Origin: Siphonodentalium dalli
Lineage: Eukaryota > Mollusca > Scaphopoda > Gadilida > Siphonodentaliidae
DNA length: 64,000 bases
Direction: 5' to 3'
Assembly: GCA_032622095.1 (NCBI GenBank)
Contig: CP136062.1
Span: 40,240,918-40,304,917 of the forward strand
How positions within the stretch are numbered: position 1 is the stretch's first letter; each line of letters opens with the position of its first letter. Of this stretch, positions 16,290 to 31,889 are shown piece after piece. The notes beneath the pieces are model-generated. The model was not told where the DNA came from. It saw only the letters and a list, made by a program, of their open reading frames with translations, and did not search any database. The position numbers were made by a program, and so were the translations under genes.

Positions 16290-18960
16290 CCACCACACAC
16301 ATCTGTAGGTATCCTCACCACACACATATATAGGTATCCCCACCAAATACATCTATAGGTATCCCCACCACACACATATATAGGTATCACCACCACATAC
16401 ATCTATATGTATCCCCACCACGTACATATATAGGTAACCCCACCACATACATATATAGGTATCCCCACCACACACATATATAGGTATCACCACCACACAC
16501 ATATATAGGTATCACCACCGCATACATCTATAGGTATCTCCACCACATACATCTATGGGTATAACCACCACACACATATAAAGGTATCACCACCACATAC
16601 ATCTATAGGTATCTCCACCACATACATCTATGGGTATCCCCGCCACATACATATATAGGTATCCCCACCACATACATTTATAGGTAGCACCACCACATAC
16701 ATCTTTAGGTATCCCCACCACACACATCTATAGGTATTCCCACCACACACATCTATAGGTATCCCCGCCACACACATATATAGGTATCACCACCACATAC
16801 ATTTATAGGTATCCCCATCACATACATATATAGGTATCCCCACCACATACTTATATAGGTATCCCCACAATATACATCTATAGGTATCATCACCACATAC
16901 ATATATAGGTATCCCCACCACATACATATATAGGTATCCCCACCACATACATCTATATGTATCCCCACCACACACATATATAGGTATCCCCACAACATAC
17001 ATATATAGGTATCCCCACCACACACATATATAGGTATCCCCACCACTTCCATATATAGGTATCCCCACCACATACATCTATATGTATCCCCACCACATAC
17101 ATATATAGGTATCTCCGCCACATACATATATAGGTATCCCCACCACATACATCAATAGGTATCACCACCACACACATCTATAGGTATTACCACCACATAC
17201 ATCTATAGGTATCACCACCACATACATCTATAGGTATACATAACACATACATCATAGGTATCCCCACCACACACATCTGTAGGTATCCTCACCACACACA
17301 TATATAGGTTTCCCCACCACATACATATATAGGTATCCCCACCACACACATATATAGGTATCACCACCACAAACGTCTATATGTATCCCTACCACATACA
17401 TCTATAGGTAACCCCACCACATACATATATAGGTATCCCCACAACATACATCTATAGGTATCCCCACCACACACATATATAGGTATCAACACCACACACA
17501 TATATAGGTATCACCACCACATACATCTATATGTATCCCCACCACATACATATATAGGTATCTCCGCCACATACATATATAGGTATCCCCACCACATACA
17601 TATATAGGTATCCCCACCACACACATATATAGGTATCCCCACCACACACATATATAGGTATCCCCACCACATACATATATAGGTCTCCCCACCACATACA
17701 TCTATAGGTATCCCCACCACACACATCTATAGGTATCCTCACCACATACATATATAGGTATCCCCGCCACACACATATATAGGTATCCTCACCACACACA
17801 TCTATAGGTATCCCCACCACACACATATATAGGTATCGCCACCACACACATATATAGGTATCCCCACCACACACATCTATAGGTATCCCCACCACACACA
17901 TATATAGGTATCCCCACCATACATATCTATATGTATAACCGCCACACTCATATATAGGTATCCCCACCTCATACATCTATAGGTATCACCACCACATACA
18001 TGTATAGGTATCCCCACCACATAAATCTATAGGTATCCCCACCACACACATCAATATGTATCACCACCACATACATATATAGGTATCCCCACCACACACA
18101 TATATAGGTATCCCCACCACATACATATATAGGTATCCCCACCACACACATATAGGTATCCTCACCACACACATATATAGGTATCCTCACCACACACATA
18201 TATAGGTATTCCCACTACATATATCTATAGGTATCCCCACCACACAAATATATAGGTATCCCCACCACACACATATATAGGTATCCCCACCACATACATC
18301 TATAGGTATCCCCACCACATACATATATAGGTATCCCCACCACATACATCTATAGGTATCCCCACCACATACATATATAGGTATCCCCACCACACACACA
18401 TATATAGGTATCCCCAACACACACATCTATAGATATCCCCGCCATACACGTCTATAGGTATCCAAACCACATACATATATAGGTATCCCCACCACATACA
18501 TCTATATGTATCCCCGCCACACACATCTATAGGTATCCTTACCACACACATATATAGGTATCCCCACCACATACATCTATAGGTATCCCCACCACACACA
18601 TATATAGGTATCCCCACCACACACATATATAGGTATCCCCACCACATACATCTATAGGTATCCCCACCACATACATATATAGGTATCCCCACCACATACA
18701 TCTATAGGTATCCCCACCACATACATATATAGGTATCCCCACCACATACATATATAGGTATCCCGAACACACACATCTATAGATATCGCCGCCATACACG
18801 TCTATAGGTATCCCCACCACATACATATATAGGTATCACCGCCACATCTATAGGTATCCCCACCAAATACATCCATAGGAATCCCCACCACATACATCTA
18901 TAGGTATCACCACCACATACATCTATAGGTATCCCCACCACATACATCTATAGGTATCCC
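16290..18960. repeat. 2,670-bp higher-order repeat, copy 1
   Basis: The landmark CACGTACATATATAGG at 16,419 recurs at 19,089, and the ORF-rich stretch at 16,787-17,077 recurs at 19,457-19,747, both 2,670 bp downstream. Downstream of about 17,550 the offset drops to 2,221 bp, so the second copy lacks about 449 bp that copy 1 holds at about 17,100-17,550. That missing piece includes the AAACGTCTATATG unit at 17,371 and a second GGTATACATAAC unit at 17,233, itself a 974-bp-spaced duplicate of the one at 16,259. Confidence 0.88.
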
Positions 18961-19252
18961 CACCACACACATCTATAGGTATCCTCACCACACACATATA
19001 TAGGTATCCCCACCAAATACATCTATAGGTATCCCCACCACACACATATATAGGTATCACCACCACATACATCTATATGTATCCCCACCACGTACATATA
19101 TAGGTAACCCCACCACATACATATATAGGTATCCCCACCACACACATATATAGGTATCACCACCACACACATATATAGGTATCACCACCGCATACATCTA
19201 TAGGTATCTCCACCACATACATCTATGGGTATAACCACCACACACATATAAA

Positions 19253-21050
19253 GGTATCACCACCACATACATCTATAGGTATCTCCACCACATACATCTA
19301 TGGGTATCCCCGCCACATACATATATAGGTATCCCCACCACATACATTTATAGGTAGCACCACCACATACATCTATAGGTATCCCCACCACGCACATCTA
19401 TAGGTATTCCCACCACACACATCTATAGGTATCCCCGCCACACACATATATAGGTATCACCACCACATACATTTATAGGTATCCCCATCACATACATATA
19501 TAGGTATCCCCACCACATACTTATATAGGTATCCCCACAATATACATCTATAGGTATCATCACCACATACATATATAGGTATCCCCACCACATACATATA
19601 TAGGTATCCCCACCACATACATCTATATGTATCCCCACCACACACATATATAGGTATCCCCACAACATACATATATAGGTATCCCGACCACACACATATA
19701 TAGGTATCCCCACCACTTCCATATATAGGTATCCCCACCACATACATCTATATGTATCCCCACGACATACATATATAGGTATCTCCGCCACATACATATC
19801 TAGGTATCCCCACCACATACATATATAGGTATCCCCACCACACACATATATAGGTATCCCCACCACACACATATATAGGTATCCCCACCACATACATATA
19901 TAGGTCTCCCCACCACATACATCTATAGGTATCCCCACCACACACATCTATATGTATCCTCACCACATACATATATAGGTATCCCCGCCACACACATATA
20001 TAGGTATCCTCACCACACACATCTATAGGTATCCCCACCACACACATATATAGGTATCGCCACCACACACATATATAGGTATCCCCACCACACACATCTA
20101 TAGGTATCCCCACCACACACATATATAGGTATCCCCACCATACACATCTATATGTATAACCGCCACACTCATATATAGGTATCCCCACCTCATACATCTA
20201 TTGGTATCACCACCACATACATGTATAGGTATCCCCACCACATAAATCTATAGGTATCCCCACCACACACATCAATATGTATCACCACCACATACATATA
20301 TAGGTATCCCCACCACACACATATATAGGTATCCCCACCATGTACATATATAGGTATCCCCACCACACACATATAGGTATCCTCACCACACACATATATA
20401 GGTATCCTCACCACACACATATATAGGTATTCCCACCACATATATCTATAGGTATCCCCACCACACAAATATATAGGTATCCCCACCACACACATATATA
20501 GGTATCCCCACCACATACATCTATAGGTATCCCCACCACATACATATATAGGTATCCCCACCACATACATCTATAGGTATCCCCACCACATACATATGTA
20601 GGTATCCCCACCACATACATATATAGGTATCCCCAACACACACATCTATAGATATCCCCGCCACACACGTCTATAGGTATCCCCACCACATACATATATA
20701 GGTATCCCCACCACATACATCTATATGTATCCCCGCCACACACATCTATAGGTATCCTTACCACACACATATATAGGTATCCCCACCACATACATCTATA
20801 GGTATCCCCACCACACACATATATAGGTATCCCCACCACACACATATATAGGTATCCCCACCACATACATCTATAGGTATCCCCACCACATACATATATA
20901 GGTATCCCCACCACATACATCTATAGGTATCCCCACCACATACATATATAGGTATCCCCACCACATACATATATAGGTATCCCCAACACACACATCTATA
21001 GATATCGCCGCCATACACGTCTATAGGTATCCCCACCACGTACATCTATA
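19253..21050. repeat. 1,798-bp higher-order repeat, copy 1
   Basis: This block is repeated directly downstream at a constant offset of 1,798 bp. It begins at a TATCACCACCAC unit preceded by a TATAAAGG unit and ends with a GATATCGCCGCCATACACG unit near 21,001. It is also the later part of the second copy of the 2,670/2,221-bp series, so a new amplification started inside an older one. Confidence 0.93.
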
Positions 21051-22848
21051 GGTATCACCACCACATACATCTATAGGTATCTCCACCACATACATCTATG
21101 GGTATCCCCGCCACATACATATATAGGTATCCCCACCACATACATTTATAGGTAGCACCACCACATACATCTATAGGTATCCCCACCACACACATCTATA
21201 GGTATTCCCACCACACACATCTATAGGTATCCCCGCCACACACATATATAGGTATCACCACCACATACATTTATAGGTATCCCCATCACATACATATATA
21301 GGTATCCCCACCACATACTTATATAGGTATCCCCACAATATACATCTATAGGTATCATCACCACATACATATATAGGTATCCCCACCACATACATATATA
21401 GGTATCCCCACCACATACATCTATATGTATCCCCACCACACACATATATAGGTATCCCCACAACATACATATATAGGTATCCCCACCACACACATATATA
21501 GGTATCCCCACCACTTCCATATATAGGTATCCCCACCACATACATCTATATGTATCCCCACCACATACATATATAGGTATCTCCGCCACATACATATCTA
21601 GGTATCCCCACCACATACATATATAGGTATCCCCACCACACACATATATAGGTATCCCCACCACACACATATATAGGTATCCCCACCACATACATATATA
21701 GGTCTCCCCACCACATACATCTATAGGTATCCCCACCACACACATCTATATGTATCCTCACCACATACATATATAGGTATCCCCGCCACACACATATATA
21801 GGTATCCTCACCACACACATCTATAGGTATCCCCACCACACACATATATAGGTATCGCCACCACACACATATATAGGTATCCCCACCACACACATCTATA
21901 GGTATCCCCACCACACACATATATAGGTATCCCCACCATACACATCTATATGTATAACCGCCACACTCATATATAGGTATCCCCACCTTATACATCTATT
22001 GGTATCACCACCACATACATGTATAGGTATCCCCACCACATAAATCTATAGGTATCCCCACCACACACATCAATATGTATCACCACCACATACATATATA
22101 GGTATCCCCACCACACACATATATAGGTATCCCCACCATGTACATATATAGGTATCCCCACCACACACATATAGGTATCCTCACCACACACATATATAGG
22201 TATCCTCACCACACACATATATAGGTATTCCCACCACATATATCTATAGGTATCCCCACCACACAAATATATAGGTATCCCCACCACACACATATATAGG
22301 TATCCCCACCACATACATCTATAGGTATCCCCACCACATACATATATAGGTATCCCCACCACATACATCTATAGGTATCCCCACCACATACATATGTAGG
22401 TATCCCCACCACATACATATATAGGTATCCCCAACACACACATCTATAGATATCCCCGCCACACACGTCTATAGGTATCCCCACCACATACATATATAGG
22501 TATCCCCACCACATACATCTATATGTATCCCCGCCACACACATCTATAGGTATCCTTACCACACACATATATAGGTATCCCCACCACATACATCTATAGG
22601 TATCCCCACCACACACATATATAGGTATCCCCACCACACACATATATAGGTATCCCCACCACATACATCTATAGGTATCCCCACCACATACATATATAGG
22701 TATCCCCACCACATACATCTATAGGTATCCCCACCACATACATATATAGGTATCCCCACCACATACATATATAGGTATCCCCAACACACACATCTATAGA
22801 TATCGCCGCCATACACGTCTATAGGTATCCCCACCACGTACATCTATA
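21051..22848. repeat. 1,798-bp higher-order repeat, copy 2
   Basis: This is the tandem copy of 19,253-21,050 with no length change. Differences I could see are single bases: G/A near 19,392/21,190, G/C near 19,685/21,483, G/C near 19,764/21,562 and C/T near 20,189/21,987. After 22,848 the sequence continues as the block found after 18,830 (the CCAAATACATCCATAG unit at about 22,880), which places the breakpoint precisely. Confidence 0.93.
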
Positions 22849-24420
22849 GGTATCACCACCACATCTATAGGTATCCCCACCAAATACATCCATAGAAATC
22901 CCCACCACATACATCTATAGGTATCACCACCACATACATCTATAGGTATCCCCACCACATACATCTATAGGTATCCCCACCACACACATCTATAGGTATC
23001 CTCACCACACACATATAAAGGTATCCGCACCACATACATCTATAGGTATCCCCACCACACACATATATAGGTATCACCACCACATACATCTATATGTATC
23101 CCCACCACGTACATATATAGGTAACCCCACCACACACATATATAGGTATCACCACCACACACATATATAGGTATCACCACCACATACATCTATAGGTATC
23201 TCCACCACATACATCTATGGGTATAACCACCACACACATATAAAGGTATCACCACCACATACATCTATAGGTATCTCCACCACATACATATATGGGTATC
23301 CCCGCCACATACATATATAGGTATCCCCACCACATACATTTATAGGTAGCACCACCACATACATCTATAGGTATCCCCACCACACACATCTATAGGTATC
23401 CCCACCACACACATCTATAGGTATCCCCGCCACACACATATATAGGTATCACCACCACATACATTTGTAGGTATCCCCATCACATTCATATATAGGTATC
23501 CCCTCCACATACTTATATAGGTATCCCCACAATATACATCTATAGGTATCCTCACCACATACATATATAGGTATCCCCACCACATACATATATAGGTATC
23601 CCCACCACATACATCTATATGTATCCCACCACACACATATATAGGTATCCCCACAACATACATATATAGGTATCCCCACCACACACATATATAGGTATCC
23701 CCACCACTTCCATATATAGGTATCCCCACCACATACATCTATATGTATCCCCACCACATACATATATAGGTATCCCCACCACATACATATATAGGTATCC
23801 CCACCACATACATACATAGGTATCCCCACCACATACATATATAGGTATCCCCACCACATACATCTATAAGTATCCCCACCACATACATATATAGGTATCC
23901 CCACCACATACATCTATAGGTATCCCCACCACATACATATATAGGTATCCCCACCACATACATATATAGGTATCCCCACCACATACATCTATAGGTATCC
24001 CCACCAAATACATATATATGTATCCTCACCACATACATATATAGGTATCCCCGCCACACACATATATAGGTATCCTCACCACACACATCTATAGGTATCC
24101 CCAGCACACACATATATAGGTATCGCCACCACTCACATATATAGGTATCCCCACCACACACATATATAGGTATCCCCACCACACACATATATAGGTATCC
24201 CCACCACACACATATATAGGTATCCCAACCACATACATATATAGGTATCCCCACCACATACATATATAGGTATCACCACCACATACATATATAGGTATCC
24301 TCACCACACACATCTATAGGTATCCCACCACACACATATATAGGTATCCCCACCACACACATCTATAGGTATCCCCACCACACACATCTATAGGTATCCC
24401 CACTACATACATATATATGT
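22849..24420. repeat. Module E: long-range copy of 8.3-9.9 kb
   Basis: CACGTACATATATAGG at 23,106 corresponds to 8,576 (offset 14,530), and 23,739-24,263 corresponds to 9,210-9,734 (offset 14,529). Shared rare units include ACTTCCATATATAGG, ATACATACATAGG and CCCAGCACACAC. A 1-bp loss (TATCCCACC near 23,624) explains the one-base offset shift. The same series is also present in module C copy 2 (offset from 13,760 is 9,979). Confidence 0.88.
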
Positions 24421-25821
24421 ATCCCCACCACACACATATATAGGTATACCCGCCACATACATATATAGGTATCCCCGCCACATACATATATAGGTATCCC
24501 CACCACATACATATATAGGTATCCCCACCACACACATATATAGATATCCCAACCACACACATATATATGTATCCCCACCACACACATATATATAGGTATC
24601 CCCGCCACACATATATATAGGAATCCCCACCACATACATATATAGGTCTCCCCACCACATACATCTATAGGTATCCCCACCACACACATATATAGGTATC
24701 ACCACCACATACATATATAGGTATCCCCGCCACACACATATATAGGTATCCCCGCCACATACATATATAGGTATCCCCACCACACACATCTATAGGTATC
24801 CCCACCACACACATATATAGGTATCACCACCACATACATATATAGGTATCCCCGCCACACACATATATAGGTATCCCCGCCACATACATATATAGGTATC
24901 CCCACCACACATATCTATAGGTATCCCCACCATATACATATATAGGTATCACCACCACACACACGTATAGGTATCCCCACCACACACATATATAGGTATC
25001 CCCGCCACATACATATATAGGTATCACCACCACACACATATATAGGTCTCCCCACCACATACATATATAGGTATCACCACCACATACATATATAGGTATC
25101 ACCACCACACACATATAGGTATCCCCGCCACATACATATAGGTATCCCCACCACACACATATAGGTATCCCCACCACACACATATATAGGTATCACCACC
25201 ACATACATATATAGGTATCCCCAACACATACATCTATAGGTATCCCCACCACACACATATATAGGTATCACCACCACAAACGTCTATATGTATCCCTACC
25301 ACATACATATATAGGTAACCCCACCATATACTTATATAGGTATCCCCACCACATACATATATAGGTATCCCCACCACATACATCTATAGGTATCCCCACC
25401 ACAAACATATATAGCTATCCCCACCACATACATATATAGGTATCCCCACCACATACATATATAGCTATCCCCACCACATACATCTATACGTATCACCGCC
25501 ACATACATCTATAGGTATCCCCACCACATACATATATAGGTATCCCCGCCACACACATATATAGGTATCCCCACCACAAACATATATAGGTATCACCACC
25601 ACACACATATATAGGTATCCCCGCCACATACATATGTAGGTATCCCCACCACATATATATAAACGTATCACCACCACACACATATATAGGTATCCCCACC
25701 ACATACATATATAGGTATCCCCATCACATACATTTATAGGTATCCCCACCACACACATATATAGGTATCCCCACCACATACATATATAGGTATCACCACC
25801 ACATACATATATAGGTATCCC
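24421..25821. repeat. Satellite linking module E to module A copy 2
   Basis: The first part (about 24,440-24,690), with a TAGATATCCCAACC unit and ATATATATGTAT units, resembles 53,860-54,060 and 58,890-59,090. The last part (about 25,465-25,833) matches 52,379-52,747 at an offset of 26,914 and 54,830-55,198 at an offset of 29,365; it contains a distinctive TATATAAACGTATC unit near 25,666. Three 23-bp units lie at about 25,105-25,170, and an AAACGTCTATATG unit lies at 25,278. No non-repeat sequence was seen. Confidence 0.82.
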
Positions 25822-28800
25822 CATCACATACATTTATAGGTATCCCCACCACACACATATATAGGTATCCCCACCACATACATATATAGGTATCCCCACC
25901 ACATACATATATAGGTATCCCCACCACATACATCTATAGGTATCCCCACCACACACATATATAGGTATCACCACCACAAACGTCTATATGTATCCCTACC
26001 ACATACATATATAGGTAACCCCACCACATACATATATAGGTATCCCCACCACATACATCTATAGGTATCCCCACCACACACATATATAGGTATCAACACC
26101 ACACACATATATAGGTATCACCACCACATATATATATAGGTATCCCCACCACATACATATATAGGTATCTCCGCCACATACATATATCGGTATCCCCACC
26201 ACATACATATATAGGTATCCCCACCACACACATATATAGGTATCCCCACCACACACATATATAGGTATCCCCACAACACACATATATATAGGTATCCCCG
26301 CCACACACATATATAGGTATCCCCACCACATACATATATAGGTCTCCCCACCACATACATCTATAGGTATCCCCACCACACACATCTATAGGTATCCTCA
26401 CCACATACATATATAGGTATCCCTGCCACACACATATATAGGTATCCTCACCACACACATCTATAGGTATCCCCACCACACACATATATAGGTATCGCCA
26501 CCACACACATATATAGGTATCCCCACCACACACATCTATAGGTATCCCCACCACACACATATATAGGTATCCCCACCACACACATATATAGGTATCCCCA
26601 CCACACACATCTATAGGTATCCCCACCAAACACATATATAGGTATCCCCACCACATACATATATAGGTATCCCCACCACATTCATATATAGGTATCACCT
26701 CCACATACATATATAGGTATCCTCACCACACACATCTATAGGTATCCCACACACACATATATAGGTATCCCCACCACACACATCTATAGGTTTCCCCACC
26801 ACACACATCTATAGGTATCCCCACTACATACATATATATGTATCCCCACCACTTACATATATAGGTATCCCCGCCACATACATATATAGGTATCCCCACC
26901 ACATACATATATAGGTATCCCCACCACATACATATATAGGTATCCCCACCACACACATATATAGGTATCCCCACCACACACATATATATAGGTATCCCCG
27001 CCACTCACATATATAGGTATCCCCACCACATACATATATAGGTCTCCCCACCACATACATATATAGGTATCCCCACCACACACATCTATAGGTATCCCCA
27101 CCACACACATATATTGGTATCACCACCACATATATATATAGGTATCCCCGCCACACACATATATGTGTATCCCCGCCACATACATATTTAGGTATCCCCA
27201 CCACACACATCTATAGGTATCCCCACCATATACATATATAGGTATCACCACCACACACATATATAGGTATCACCACCACACACATATATAGTTCTCCCCA
27301 CCACATACATCTATAGGTATCCCCACCACACACATCTATATGTATCCCCACCACACACAGATCTATAGGTATCCCCACCACACACATATATAGGTATTCC
27401 CACAATACACATCTATAGTTATCCCCGCCACACACATATATAGGTATCACCACCACATACATATATAGGTATCCCCACCACACACATATATAGGTATCCC
27501 CACCACATACATATATAGGTATCACCACCACACACATATAGGTATCCCCGCCACATACATATAGGTATCCCCACCACACACATATAGGTATCCCCACCAC
27601 ACACATATATAGGTATCACCACCACATACATATATAGGTTTCCCCAACACATACATATATAGGTATCCCCACCATATACTTATATAGGTATCCCCACCAT
27701 ATACATATATAGGTATCCCCACCACATACATCTATAGGTATCCCCATCACAACCATATATAGGTAACCCCACCACATACATATATAGGTATCCCCAACAC
27801 ATACATATATAGCTATCCCCACCACATACATATATAGGTATCACCGCCACATACATCTATAGGTATCCCCACCACATACATATATAGGTATCCCCGCCAC
27901 ACACATATATATGTATCACCACCACACACATATATAGGTATCCCCGCCACATACATATGTAGGTATCCCCACCACATACATATATAGGTATCACCACCAC
28001 ACACATATATAGGTATCCCCACCATATACATATATAGGTTTCCCCATCACATACATTTATAGGTATCCCCACCACACACATATATAGGTATCCCCACCAC
28101 ATACATATATAGGTATCCCCACCACATACATATATAGGTATCCCCACCACATACATATATAAGTGTCCCCACCACACACATATATAGGTATCCCCACCAC
28201 ATACATCTATAGGTATCCCCACCACGCACATATATAGGTATCCCCACCACATACATATATAGGTATCCCCACCACATACATATATAGGTATCCCCACCAC
28301 ATACATATATAGGTATCCCCACCACACACATATATAGGTATCCCCACCACATACATATATAGGTATCACCACCACACACATATAGGTATTCCCGCCACAT
28401 ACATATAGGTATCCCCACCACACACATATAGGTATCCCCACCGCACACATCTATAGGTACCACCACCACATACATATATAGGTATCCCCAACACATACAT
28501 ATATAGGTATCCCCACCACATACATATATAGGTATCCCCACCACATACATATATAGGTATCCCCACCACATACATCTATAGGTATCACAACCACAAACAT
28601 ATATAGGTATCCCCACCACACACATCTATAGGTACCACCACCACATACATATATAGGTATCCCCAACACATACATATATAGGTATCCCCACCACATACAT
28701 ATATAGGTATCCCCACCACATACATATATAGGTATCCCCACCACATACATCTATAGGTATCACACCCACAAACATATATAGGTATCCACACCACATACAT

Positions 28801-30058
28801 ATATAGGTATCCCCACCACATACATATATAGCTATCCCGACCACATACATATATAGGTATCACCGCCACATACATCTATAGGTATCCCCACCACATACAT
28901 ATATAGGTATCCCCGCCACACACATATATAGCTATCCCCACCACACTCAAATATAGGTATCACCACCACACACATATATAGGTATCCCCGCCACATACAT
29001 ATGCAGGTATCCCCACCACATACATATATAGGTATCACCACCACACACATATATAGGTATCCCCACCACATACATATATAGGTATCCCATCACATACATA
29101 TATAGGTATCCCCACCACATACATATATAGGTATCCCCACCACATACATATATAGGTATCCCCATCACATACATCTATATGTATCCCCACCACACACATA
29201 TATAGGTATCCCCACCACATACATCTATAGGTATTCCCACCACGCACATATATAGGTATCCCCACCACATAGATATAAAGGTATCCCCACCACATACATC
29301 TATAGGCATCCCCACCACATACATATATAGGTATCCCCACCACATACATATATAGGTATCCCCACCACATACATATATAGGTATCCCCACCACATACATA
29401 TATAAGTATCCCCACCACATACATCTATAGGTATCCCCACCACATACATATATAGGTATCCCCAACACATACATCTATAGGTATCCCCACCACACACATC
29501 TATATCCCCACCACATACATATATAGCTATCCCCACCACATACATCTATAGGTATCACCGCCACATACATCTATAGGTATCCCCACCACATACGTACATA
29601 GGTATCCCCGCCACACACATATATAGGTATCCCCACGACACACATATATAGGTATCACCACCACACACATATATAGGTATCCCCGCCACATACATATTTA
29701 GGTATCCCCACCACATACATATATAGGTATCACCACCACACACATATATAGGTATCCCCACCATATACATATATAGGTATCCCCACCACATACATTTATA
29801 GGTATCCCCACCACACACATATACAGGTATCCCCACCACATACATATATAGGTATCCCCACCACATACATATATAGGTATCCCCACCACATACATCTATA
29901 AGTGTCCCCGCCATACACATATATAGGTATCCTCACCACACACATCTATAGGTATCCCCACCACACACATATATAGGTATCGCCACCACACACATATATA
30001 GGTATCCCCACCACACACATCTATAGGTATCGCCACAACACACATATATAGGTATCCC
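25822..30058. repeat. Module A+B, long-range copy of 1-4,509
   Basis: This block follows the order of positions 1-4,509 almost unit by unit. Offsets step from 25,772 (before the 200-bp duplication of copy 1) to 25,572, then 25,573 (a 1-bp loss near 1,289 in copy 1), then 25,548 (one unit fewer near 27,905), then 25,549 (the C-run change near 4,282). The AAACGTCTATATG unit lies at 25,978, the CACAGATCTATAGG unit near 27,356, and CTATAAGTGTCCCC at 29,896. Here the 2,113-bp block is present once, not twice. Confidence 0.92.
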
Positions 30059-31614
30059 CACCACACACATCTATAGGTATCCCCACCACACACATCTATA
30101 TGTATCACCACCACATACATATATAGGTATCCCCACCACACACATATATAGGTATCCTCACGACATACATATATAGGTATCCCCACCACACACATATATA
30201 GGTATCCCCACGACACACATATATAGGTATCCCCACCACACACATATAGGTATCCTCATCACACACATATATAGGTATCCTCACCACACACATATATAGG
30301 TATCCCCGTCACATACATCTATAGGTATCACCACCACATACATCTATAGATATCACCACCACATACATCTATAGGTATCCCCACCACATACATCTATAGG
30401 TATCCCCGCCACACACATCTATAGGTATCCCCACCACATACATCTATATGTATTCCCACCACACACATATATAGGTATCCCCACCACACATATATATAGG
30501 TATCCCCACCACATACATCTATAGGTATCCCCACACACACATATAGGTATACCCGCCACACACATCTATAGGTATCCCCACCACACACATATATAGGTAT
30601 CCCCACCACAACATCTACAGGTATCCCCACCACATACATATATAGGTATCCCCACCACATACATCTATAGGTATCCCCGCCACACACATCTATAGGTATC
30701 CTCACCACACACATATATATGTATCCCCACCACATACATATATAGCTATCCCCACCACATACATCTATAGGTATCACCGCCACATACATCTATAGGTATC
30801 CCCACCACATACATATATAGGTATCCCCGCCACACACATATATAGGTATCCCCACCACATACATCTATAGGTATCCCCATCACAAACATATATAGGTATC
30901 CCCACCACATACATATATAGGTATCCCCACCACATACATATATAGCTATCCCCACCACATACATCTATATGTATCACCGCCACATACATCTATAGGTATC
31001 CCCACCACATACATATATAGGTATCACCGCTACACACATATATAGGTATCCCCACCACACACATATATAGGTATCACCACCACACACATATATAGGTATC
31101 CCCGCCACATACATATGTAGGTATCCCCACCACATACATATATAGGTATCACCACCACACACATATATAGGTATCCCCACCGTATACATATATAGGTATC
31201 CCCATCACATCCATTTATAGGTATCCCCACCACACACATATATAGGTATCCGCACCACATACATATATAGGTATCCCCACCACATACATATATAGGTATC
31301 CCCACCACATACATCTATAAGTGTCCCCACCACACACATATATAGGTATCCCCACCACATACATCTATAGGTATCACCACCACACACATATATAGGTATC
31401 CCCGCCACATACATATTTAGGTATCCCCACCACATACATATATAGGTATCACCACCACACACATATATAGGTATCCCCACCATATACATATATAGGTATC
31501 CCCACCACATACATTTATAGGTATCCCCACCACACACATATACAGGTATCCCCACCACATACATATATAGGTATCCCCACCACATACATATATAGGTATC
31601 CCCACCACATACAT
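29896..31614. repeat. 1,719-bp higher-order repeat, copy 1
   Basis: The boundary is set by a CTATAAGTGTCCCCGCC unit that occurs at 29,896, 31,615, 31,890 and 33,609. Units with CCCACGACAC, a CCTCATCACAC unit near 30,254, an ACAACATCTACAGG unit near 30,609 and an ATATGTAGG unit near 31,116 recur in each copy. The start overlaps the end of the long-range module A+B copy. Confidence 0.92.
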
Positions 31615-31889
31615 CTATAAGTGTCCCCGCCATACACATATATAGGTATCCTCACCACACACATCTATAGGTATCCCCACCACACACATATATAGGTATC
31701 GCCACCACACACATATATAGGTATCCCCACCACACACATCTATAGGTATCGCCACAACACACATATATAGGTATCCCCACCACACACATCTATAGGTATC
31801 CCCACCACACACATCTATATGTATCACCACCACATACATATATAGGTATCCCCACCACACACATATATAGGTATCCCCACCACATACAT
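31615..31889. repeat. 275-bp partial copy (11 units) between 1,719-bp repeats
   Basis: This segment repeats the first 275 bp of the 1,719-bp block and is followed at once by a full copy starting at 31,890. It accounts for the observed 1,994-bp offset between copies 1 and 2 (1,719 + 275), while copies 2 and 3 are 1,719 bp apart. Its length is exactly eleven 25-bp units. Confidence 0.92.
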
